From: Terriglobia bacterium | GTDB taxonomy: Bacteria > Acidobacteriota > Terriglobia > Acidiferrales > UBA7541 | Reading direction: 5' to 3' | Length of the DNA stretch: 37,640 bases | NCBI GenBank assembly: GCA_020073585.1 | Contig: JAIQEV010000037.1 | Location: 1 to 37,640 of the forward strand | Part shown: positions 1-6,664 of the stretch, in pieces | Numbering within the stretch: the first letter of the stretch is position 1 | Layout: every line of letters starts with the position of its first letter | The notes under the pieces: generated by a model | Databases searched by the model: none | Seen by the model: the letters and a program-made list of their open reading frames with translations, nothing else | Told to the model about the DNA's origin: nothing | Made by a program: the position numbers and the translations under genes

Positions 1-273
1 CACCCGCCGCAGCAGCGCCTCCGCCGACCCGCGATACCGCGCCGGATCTTTCCCCAGCGCCTTGTACCCCGCGCGCGTGGCCGTAATCTGCGCCGCTTCC
101 AGCGCCGCGCGCGGTTCCGGCAACTTCGCGATTTTCTCCTCGATGGCCCGCAGCTCTTCCGTCAGCGCCGCGGGCGCTTCCCCCGCCGCCACCTGCGCGG
201 TCACGCACCCCAGCGCCGCCCGCGGGCATTTCGCTTTCAATCCGGCATCGATCGTCACTTGCGTCGCGCTCAT
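1..273 (-). CDS. B3/B4-domain protein, stand-alone PheT-like editing domain (partial, runs off the window)
   Basis: The first 91 codons are present; the gene continues past base 1. The ATG at 273-271 is preceded by a GGGGAG ribosome site. The visible protein begins MSATQVTIDAGLKAKCP and continues with AALGCVTAQV, a helix rich in E/K, and RYRGSAEALLRRV. This order (beta strand, CP..ALG.., then ARYR near residue 80) resembles the free-standing B3/B4 domain proteins related to the editing domain of the phenylalanyl-tRNA synthetase beta chain (COG3382). Members are thought to act on RNA or on mischarged tRNA, but their role is poorly known. It lies 251 bases downstream of the transketolase gene on the same strand. 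Only the N-terminal part can be judged, so the family call is moderate. Confidence 0.65.
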   Translation of the reverse strand, partial: MSATQVTIDAGLKAKCPRAALGCVTAQVAAGEAPAALTEELRAIEEKIAKLPEPRAALEAAQITATRAGYKALGKDPARYRGSAEALLRRV

Positions 274-524
274 TCCGCACTCCCCGGAACCGGTGTACTC
301 TCTCGGCCGCGCGCGTTCCCCGGCGCAAGGAGAGCCGCCATGAGTCTAACCATTCGCGTTCATTCCGACTACGTCCGACTCTTTTGTTTTCTGGCGGAGG
401 CTCCGCTGGAGGAAGCGGCCCGGACGCAGGCGTTTTCCGCCGCGCCCTGGAAACGCGGGTATGAGTTGAACGCTGCGCGGTCAGAGATATGGAGGAATCG
501 AGCCGCGGCGAGTGATCCTGGGCC

Positions 525-2777
525 TCAGCACAGCACCGTGCTCTCCCGGCACTCCCGGCAGAAGCAGGTGTAGTTCTCGTTGATGCGCGCCCACTGCACA
601 TGGCACTGAATGCACAGCTCCGGCGCGCGCCGCTGGCAGTCCGCGCAGTCTTCGCCGGACGGCTGCAGAAATTCACTCGCCAGCTCGCTCACGGAAATGG
701 CCGCGCCGCAGCGCGCGCACTGGAACGTGGCTTCCTCGCGTTCCGCGGCGTCCAGCGATTCCTGCATCTGTTCGAGAAGCCCGGTCACGCGCCGCGCCAG
801 ATGCTCGCCGGTTAGGCCGAAGCTCTGCACCAGCTCCCAGGGCTTTCCGGAAACCCCGAAGCGGTCCGCGACGCCGACCATGGCCAGTTGCAGCGGCAGC
901 CGGAAATCCGCGCGGTGCCGCAGCATGGCGCCGGCCACGATGTTCCCGAAGCCGCCGGTCTGGTGTTCTTCCGCGGTGACCACCACCTGCGTCTCCTCCG
1001 CCGCGCGCGCCAGCGTGGCCACGTCCAGCGGCTTCACCGTGTGCACGTTCACCACCCGCGTCTCCATCCCGTACTCTTCCTTCAGCAGCCAGGCGGCGCG
1101 CATCGCTTCCGCGACCATCGGCCCGCAGGCTACGATCGTCGCGTCCTCCCCTTCGTTCTTGTACTCCGGCCCGGCGACGGTCTCAAAGGCCTCGAGAAAG
1201 CGCGGCTGCGCCCCGCGGTAGCGGATGACGTTGGCGACCCCGAAGCGGTACGGCGTCGCCGCCGTGGTCACCACCGGCGTGGCCTCGCGCGCGAAGCGCA
1301 GGTAGCACGGTCCCTCCACTTCCAGCAGGCAGTGCCGCGTGGCCTTTTCCGTCTCCACGGAATCGCAGGGCACCGCCACGCACATGTTCGGCAGGATGCT
1401 CATCAGCGAAATCTCTTCGAGCGACTGGTGCGTGGCCCCGTCCGGCCCCACGGAGATTCCGCCGTGCGCGCCGGCGATCTTCACGTTCAGGTTCGAATAG
1501 CAGATGGTGGTGCGGATCTGGTCCCAGGCGCGCCCGGAAGCGAACACGCCGTAGGTTCCGGTGACCGGGATCAGCCCTTCGCGGGCCAGCCCCGCGGCTA
1601 CGCTCATCATGTTCTGTTCCGCGATGCCCACGCTGAAGACGCGGTTTTTGCGCTCCGGATGCCTGGCCTCGAAATCGGTGATGCGGATCGATCCGGAGAT
1701 GTCCGCGTGCAGCGTCACCACGCGCGGATCTTCCCCGGCGCGCTCCAGCCCGCGCCCGAATCCCATGCGCGTGGGGTCCATCTCCGCTTTCATCGCTTGG
1801 CCCGCGTTCCACCAGTAGTCCCGGCTGAACTTGGGCACGCTGTCCTGGGCCTCCTGCGCCACGCGGCGCGCATTTTCCGCTGCGCGCGCCAGCAGCGCGT
1901 CCACGCGGGCGCGCGGAAATTCCGGCGTGAGCAGCTCGGGCAGCGCGCGTTCGAACTGCTCCTGGTTCGGCGCCACGCCGTGCCAGCCCGCCTCATTCTC
2001 CATGAACGAGACGCCCTTGCCCTTCACCGTGTTTGCGATGATCACCGTCGGCCGCCCCTGCACCCCCCGCGCCGACTCGAACGCCTGCAGAATCGCCGCC
2101 ATGTCGTGCCCGTCGATCTCCATCACGTTCCAGCCGAAGGCCGCGTACTTTTCCGCCAGCGGCTCGACGTTCATCACGTCCTGCACCCAGCCGTCGATCT
2201 GCAGGCGGTTGCGGTCCACGATGGCGCAGAGATTGTCCAGGTGATGATGCGCCGCGGCCATGGCCGCTTCCCAGACGCTTCCTTCCTGCTGCTCGCCGTC
2301 GCCCATCAGCGCGTACACGCGGTAGCCGCTGCCGCGCAGCTTCCCCGCCAGCGCATTGCCCACGGCTGCGCCCAGCCCCTGCCCCAGCGAGCCGCTGGAA
2401 ATTTCCACGCCCGGCACCTTCAGCCAGTTGGGATGGCCTTCGAATCCCGAGCCGAGCTGCCGCAGCAGCACCACATCATCCAGCGGGAAATAGCCCGCGC
2501 GCCCCAGCGCCACGTACAGCGCCGGCGCCTTGTGCCCCGCGGACCAGAAGACGCGGTCGCGCTCGGTCCAGTTGGGATCGGCCGGATCGTGATTCAGCAC
2601 GCGCAGGTACAATGCCGCGGCGATGTCCATCACCGAGAGCGTGCCTCCGGGATGGCCCGAGCCCGCGGCATAGATGCTCACCAGGTTCATGGCGCGCATC
2701 TCCGCAGCCGCCGCCTGCAATTCCTGCACATTCAACCGGGGCCCGCGCTGCCCGTGGTGGTTGTCGCGCGCATTCAT
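525..2777 (-). CDS. tkt: Transketolase (fused N and C halves) with C-terminal cysteine-rich zinc-ribbon-like tail
   Basis: This 750-residue thiamine-diphosphate enzyme should transfer two-carbon ketol units in the pentose phosphate pathway in the cytoplasm. Residues 1-300 form the pyrophosphate-binding half: GSGHPGGTLS near 39, SAGHKAPALY near 79, SSGSLGQGLG near 127 and the TPP motif MGDGEQQEG at 158-166. The pyrimidine-binding half contains VGIAEQN with the catalytic Glu, followed by the C-terminal transketolase domain. In many bacteria and archaea of this subtype the halves are separate genes. The last 70 residues are an extension with ten cysteines: CARC at 687, CADC at 711, CIQC at 722, and C738, C740, C743 and C750. 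CIQCH there matches the heme motif by chance; the enzyme has no signal peptide, so a zinc ribbon is more likely. The ATG at 2777 follows GAGGAG, so the 33 codons of open frame upstream are not used. Confidence 0.9.
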   Translation of the reverse strand: MNARDNHHGQRGPRLNVQELQAAAAEMRAMNLVSIYAAGSGHPGGTLSVMDIAAALYLRVLNHDPADPNWTERDRVFWSAGHKAPALYVALGRAGYFPLDDVVLLRQLGSGFEGHPNWLKVPGVEISSGSLGQGLGAAVGNALAGKLRGSGYRVYALMGDGEQQEGSVWEAAMAAAHHHLDNLCAIVDRNRLQIDGWVQDVMNVEPLAEKYAAFGWNVMEIDGHDMAAILQAFESARGVQGRPTVIIANTVKGKGVSFMENEAGWHGVAPNQEQFERALPELLTPEFPRARVDALLARAAENARRVAQEAQDSVPKFSRDYWWNAGQAMKAEMDPTRMGFGRGLERAGEDPRVVTLHADISGSIRITDFEARHPERKNRVFSVGIAEQNMMSVAAGLAREGLIPVTGTYGVFASGRAWDQIRTTICYSNLNVKIAGAHGGISVGPDGATHQSLEEISLMSILPNMCVAVPCDSVETEKATRHCLLEVEGPCYLRFAREATPVVTTAATPYRFGVANVIRYRGAQPRFLEAFETVAGPEYKNEGEDATIVACGPMVAEAMRAAWLLKEEYGMETRVVNVHTVKPLDVATLARAAEETQVVVTAEEHQTGGFGNIVAGAMLRHRADFRLPLQLAMVGVADRFGVSGKPWELVQSFGLTGEHLARRVTGLLEQMQESLDAAEREEATFQCARCGAAISVSELASEFLQPSGEDCADCQRRAPELCIQCHVQWARINENYTCFCRECRESTVLC

Positions 2778-3071
2778 GGGAAAATCTCCTCGACTCTGCC
2801 GATTGGGCGAGAACACGCACCCCTTGCGCCGATTCGCCCTGCCCGGAATTGTGGGGTGAGTGCCGCGCCCGGACAATGGGCCTTCCCACTTTCAGATAAG
2901 CCTTTGTCCATCAGTCGGTTGCGTCCGCTCGAAGGTGTCGGCGAAACCTCCGAGAAGCTGCAACCCTTCCCAGGGTGTAGCGACGTGCACTCACCTCGGT
3001 TTCTCCTAATGCACGAGGAAGGCCAGAACCCCGGCCCTGCCGCGCCCGCCCCCAAAGCTTGGCCCCGCGCC

Positions 3072-4430
3072 TCACCCCGCCAGCGGGCGCAGACGCGCCG
3101 TGAAGTGCCGCAGAAACGGCGCCTGCTGCGTCACCTCGTAGCCGCGAATCTTCCCGCGCCGCCGCCACACGTCCAGGATCACCTCCACCACGTACTCGAT
3201 GTGGCTCTGGGTGTACACGCGCCGCGGAATCGCCAGGCGCACCAGATCCATGGTGGCATGCTCGCCAAACATCAGCCGCCCGATCTCCACCGAGCGGATC
3301 CCGCCTTCCAGATACAGCTCCACCGCCAGGGCCACGCCGGGAAACTGCTCGGGCGGAATGTGCGGCAGAAACGCCCGCGCATCCAGGTAAATCGCGTGGC
3401 CGCCCGGCGGCTGCATGATGGGCACGCCCTCGCTGGCGATGTGGTTGCCGAGAAAGGCCGTGGAGGCGATGCGGTATTTCAGATACTCCTCTTCCAGCGC
3501 TTCGTTCAAGCCGACGGCAATCGCTTCCAGGTCCCGCCCGGCCAGCCCGCCGTAGGTGGGAAAGCCTTCGGTGAGGATGAGCAGGTCCTTCTCCTGCCGC
3601 GCCAGGGCGTCATCGTTGGTGCACAGGAAACCGCCGATATTCGCCAGGCCGTCCTTTTTCGCGGACATGGTGCAGCCGTCGGCAAGGGAAAACATCTCCT
3701 GGGCGATGGCCCGCGGCGCCTTCTCCGCGTAGCCGGCCTCGCGCGTCTTGATGAACCAGGCGTTTTCCGCGAAGCGGCAGGCGTCGATGTACAGCGGAAT
3801 GCCGTGCCACCCGCAGATCTCCTTCACCGCGCGGATGTTGGCCATCGAGACCGGCTGCCCGCCCCCGGAATTGTTGGTCACCGTGAGCATCACCAGCGGA
3901 ATGCGCTTGGCGCCCACGCGCGCGATGGTTTCCGCGAGCCTGGCGGTGTCCATGTTGCCCTTGAAGGGCAGCACCCGCGCCGGCTCCTTGGCTTCCGGAA
4001 TGGGCAGGTCCAGCGCCTCCGCACCGGCGTATTCGCAGTTGGCCCGCGTGGTGTCGAAATGGGTGTTGTTGGGCACCACGTCGCCCTTCTTGCACATCAC
4101 CGTGAACAAAATGCGCTCCGCCGCGCGCCCCTGGTGCGTGGGGATCACGTGCCGGAAGCCGAAGATCCCCTGCACCGATGCGCGGAAGCGGTCGAAGCTC
4201 GAAGAACCCGCATAGCTTTCGTCGCCGCGCATCATTGCCGCCCACTGCTCCGTGGACATCGCCGAGGTTCCCGAATCCGTCAGCAGATCGATCAGGATCG
4301 CTTCCGCGGGAACCAGAAACAGGTTGTAGCCCGCCGCTTCGATCAGCCGCTGCCGCTCTTCCCGCGTCGTGCCGCGGATGGCCTCGATGCTCTTGATGCG
4401 AAAGGGTTCGATGATCGTTCGAATGGCCAT
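3072..4430 (-). CDS. tnaA: Tryptophanase (tryptophan indole-lyase), PLP-dependent
   Basis: The 452-residue protein matches the beta-eliminating lyase family along its whole length: EPFRIKSIEAIRGTTR at the N-terminus, IDLLTDSGTSAM near 47, THQGRAAE near 98, the SAKKD motif with the PLP lysine at 259, FPTYGGLAGRD near 290, IPRRVYTQSH and LRHFTARL at the end. Tryptophanase and tyrosine phenol-lyase differ at two substrate-pocket positions. Here FDTTR has Asp126 where phenol-lyase has Thr, and RSVEIG has Ile383 where phenol-lyase has its phenol-binding Arg. Both favour tryptophanase, which splits tryptophan to indole, pyruvate and ammonia. It starts 73 bases after the last cytochrome gene and could share its transcript. 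No TnaC-like leader was recognised. The length lies between E. coli TnaA and phenol-lyases. Confidence 0.88.
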   Translation of the reverse strand: MAIRTIIEPFRIKSIEAIRGTTREERQRLIEAAGYNLFLVPAEAILIDLLTDSGTSAMSTEQWAAMMRGDESYAGSSSFDRFRASVQGIFGFRHVIPTHQGRAAERILFTVMCKKGDVVPNNTHFDTTRANCEYAGAEALDLPIPEAKEPARVLPFKGNMDTARLAETIARVGAKRIPLVMLTVTNNSGGGQPVSMANIRAVKEICGWHGIPLYIDACRFAENAWFIKTREAGYAEKAPRAIAQEMFSLADGCTMSAKKDGLANIGGFLCTNDDALARQEKDLLILTEGFPTYGGLAGRDLEAIAVGLNEALEEEYLKYRIASTAFLGNHIASEGVPIMQPPGGHAIYLDARAFLPHIPPEQFPGVALAVELYLEGGIRSVEIGRLMFGEHATMDLVRLAIPRRVYTQSHIEYVVEVILDVWRRRGKIRGYEVTQQAPFLRHFTARLRPLAG

Positions 4431-4503
4431 GTGGCGATACTCTCCCAGCCGCAGACACTAGCACATCCGCTTGGGCTCGATGTGCGTAAACGAAAAGTTC
4501 GGC

Positions 4504-6627
4504 CTACCCCTGCTCCGGCGGGTTTTTCACTTCCTCCGGCTCGGCCTCCGCGGGCGCCGGGGGTTCCGCGGGGCCCGAGGGTTCGCGCACCAGCCCCGCG
4601 GCCGCCAGCGCGCGGTAGTAGTCCGGCCGCGCATGGCGGTAATGCTCCGCGGGCACCTTGCCGTGCAGCCACGCCAGGTCCATGGGATAGACCACCGGGT
4701 CGAAGATGACCATGTAGAAGTGCCACAACAGAATCGAGAAGGTGGCCAGCAGCGCTTCGTAGAAGTGCACCGCGGTGGCCGCATCCAGCACCCACTTCGG
4801 GAAATAGCGCAGGGTGAAGCTGTTGAACCACAGCAAAAGGCCGGAGAACGTCATCACCGCCGTGCCCCACAGAAACGCCCAGTATTCGATCTTCTCCGCG
4901 TAGTTGAATTTCGCGAATTTCGGCTCTTCCGCGGTGCGGCCGCAGTTGTAGCGGAAGACGTCCACGAGATCGGTGAAGTCCCGAAAGCGCGGGAGCATGG
5001 CCTTCAGGAAGGCGCGGTCGCGCCGGTTCACCGCCAGGTGCACGCAGTGGTAGAGCGTCGCCGCCACCAGCACCACCGCCGCCAGCCGGTGCAGCGTGCC
5101 GCGAAAGGCCACGTGGCTCTCCCACAGCAGCAGCGGCTGCGCCCACCATTTCCCGGGATACTTGAGCGCGAACCCCGTGAGCACCAGCGTCGGGAAGCTG
5201 AGCATTACCCCCCAGTGCGCCGCGCGAAAATAGAAATTCATGCGCAGGGCCTGCTGCGGTCCCTCGTGCCGCGGGCGCCGCCGCACCAGCTTCGAAAGCA
5301 AGTCCACGCCGTTGTGCGCCACCATGAATCCCAGCGCCAGGGGGATCAGCACCCAGTAGGTCCAGCGGATCCACTGCACCACCGGATGCGCCGGCCCGCT
5401 GCCCGTCTGCACGTGCACCGGCCCGATCGCGAATTTTTCTCCCGCGCCCGCGTGGCAATGCCCGCAGGTCTTCGCCAGGTTGGCGGGATGCACCGTGGAA
5501 CGCGGATCGCTGGAGCGGAAGATGTCGTGCACGCCGTGGCACGACGAGCAGTTGGCCACCGTCTGCGAGCCCTGGCGCATGGCCAGCCCGTGGAAGCTGT
5601 CGGCATAGGACGGCACGCGGTCCTTGGCCAGGCTGTAGCGCTCGGCCAGGCGCTCGTCGCTGTGGCACCGCGCGCAGGTGTCCATGGAGACCCGCGCGGC
5701 GTTCACCCGCGACCCGGCCTCCAGCGGAGAAAGAATGTTGTGCTCGCCGTGGCAATCCGTGCACACCGGAGCGTCGCGCACCCCCGCCCGCATGGCCTGC
5801 CCGTGGATGCTCTCCAGATAGCTCTTGGCGATGGCGCTGTGACACCGCCCGCAAGTGGCCGCCACGTTCCAGTGGTTGATCGGCGCGCGCGCCTCGCGCC
5901 CCCCGGCGATGCCGTGGCTGCCGTGACAATCCGAACAGCTCGCCGCGTTCTTCCCGGACTGCACCGCGCGCGCGTGCACGCTCTGCCGGTAGGCTTCCAC
6001 GGGATGCGCGAAGGGAATCTGGTGGCGCGCGAGAAACTCCTTGTGGCTGTGGCAGGTGGCACAGGTGTCCGGCAAATTCTTTTTCGCCACCGGCGCGTCC
6101 GCTGCGCTGGAAGCCACCATGCGGTGCGCCGCTCCGTGGCAGCTCGCGCAACCCGGCGCTTCCGGATCGCCGGACTTCGCCGCCCGCCCGTGCGCGCTTT
6201 CCTGCAGCTCGCGGACTTCTTGCGCATGACATTCCGCGCACTTCCCCGGCGCCGTCTTGGCCCCCGGCGGCAGTTCGTGCACGTCGCCGTGGCAGGATTG
6301 GCAGGCCTGCCCGCCCAGCGCGCCGTGAACGCTATTCGGCACGTCGGAGCCCTGCTCGGCGTGGCACGCCACGCATTTCACCCGCGGGATCTTCGCCGGA
6401 TGCGGATACTCGCGCAGCGCCGTGTGGCAATCCCGGCACGCCAGGATGCCGTGGACGCTCGCGCGGCGCTTGGCCGGATCCACGGAAATGTTTTTTCCGC
6501 CGCCGCTCTTCATTCCCGCCTGGCCGTGGCAGTCCAGGCAGGCCTGGTCCTCCTTTTCTCCGGCCGCCGCGCCCAGCGCCAGGAGCAGCACGGTCAGGAC
6601 CAGCGCGGCCATCCACAGTGCGCGCAT
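4504..6627 (-). CDS. 13-heme cytochrome c fused to a cytochrome b561-type membrane domain
   Basis: This 707-residue protein has a signal peptide (residues 1-22), then 13 CxxCH heme sites between about residues 30 and 391, many in the CHGxH/SxHG pattern of cytochrome c3/NrfA-like repeats. Residues of roughly 415-630 are a membrane domain of cytochrome b561/formate-dehydrogenase gamma type. Candidate b-heme histidines lie in RAAHWGVM, TLHRLAAVV.. LYHCVHLAV and AVHFYEALLA.. WHFYM. The tail is rich in Pro and Glu. The architecture resembles Geobacter CbcL (multiheme c plus HydC-like b), an inner-membrane quinol:cytochrome module, but with more hemes. It is a paralog of the larger fusion that starts upstream. 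A GGAGGAAGG site precedes the ATG. Its likely role is to pass electrons between the quinone pool and periplasmic carriers. Confidence 0.88.
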   Translation of the reverse strand: MRALWMAALVLTVLLLALGAAAGEKEDQACLDCHGQAGMKSGGGKNISVDPAKRRASVHGILACRDCHTALREYPHPAKIPRVKCVACHAEQGSDVPNSVHGALGGQACQSCHGDVHELPPGAKTAPGKCAECHAQEVRELQESAHGRAAKSGDPEAPGCASCHGAAHRMVASSAADAPVAKKNLPDTCATCHSHKEFLARHQIPFAHPVEAYRQSVHARAVQSGKNAASCSDCHGSHGIAGGREARAPINHWNVAATCGRCHSAIAKSYLESIHGQAMRAGVRDAPVCTDCHGEHNILSPLEAGSRVNAARVSMDTCARCHSDERLAERYSLAKDRVPSYADSFHGLAMRQGSQTVANCSSCHGVHDIFRSSDPRSTVHPANLAKTCGHCHAGAGEKFAIGPVHVQTGSGPAHPVVQWIRWTYWVLIPLALGFMVAHNGVDLLSKLVRRRPRHEGPQQALRMNFYFRAAHWGVMLSFPTLVLTGFALKYPGKWWAQPLLLWESHVAFRGTLHRLAAVVLVAATLYHCVHLAVNRRDRAFLKAMLPRFRDFTDLVDVFRYNCGRTAEEPKFAKFNYAEKIEYWAFLWGTAVMTFSGLLLWFNSFTLRYFPKWVLDAATAVHFYEALLATFSILLWHFYMVIFDPVVYPMDLAWLHGKVPAEHYRHARPDYYRALAAAGLVREPSGPAEPPAPAEAEPEEVKNPPEQG

Positions 6628-6664
6628 CTCAGCACCTTCCTCCGCCGCCCATCGCCCACTCCTC

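Noticed and set aside
340-573. 77-codon plus-strand frame with a good AAGGAGAG site
   Set aside because: It has no recognisable domain, overlaps the 3' end of the transketolase gene on the other strand, and its composition looks like noncoding DNA.
590-615. CIQCH in the transketolase tail as a c-type heme site
   Set aside because: The enzyme has no export signal and the motif lies within a run of Cys pairs typical of zinc binding, so it was not counted among the hemes.
888-4709. Very long (1273 codons) plus-strand open frame
   Set aside because: It is antisense to transketolase and tryptophanase, whose family motifs are clear; the His/Arg/Pro-rich translation is typical of the opposite strand of GC-rich genes.
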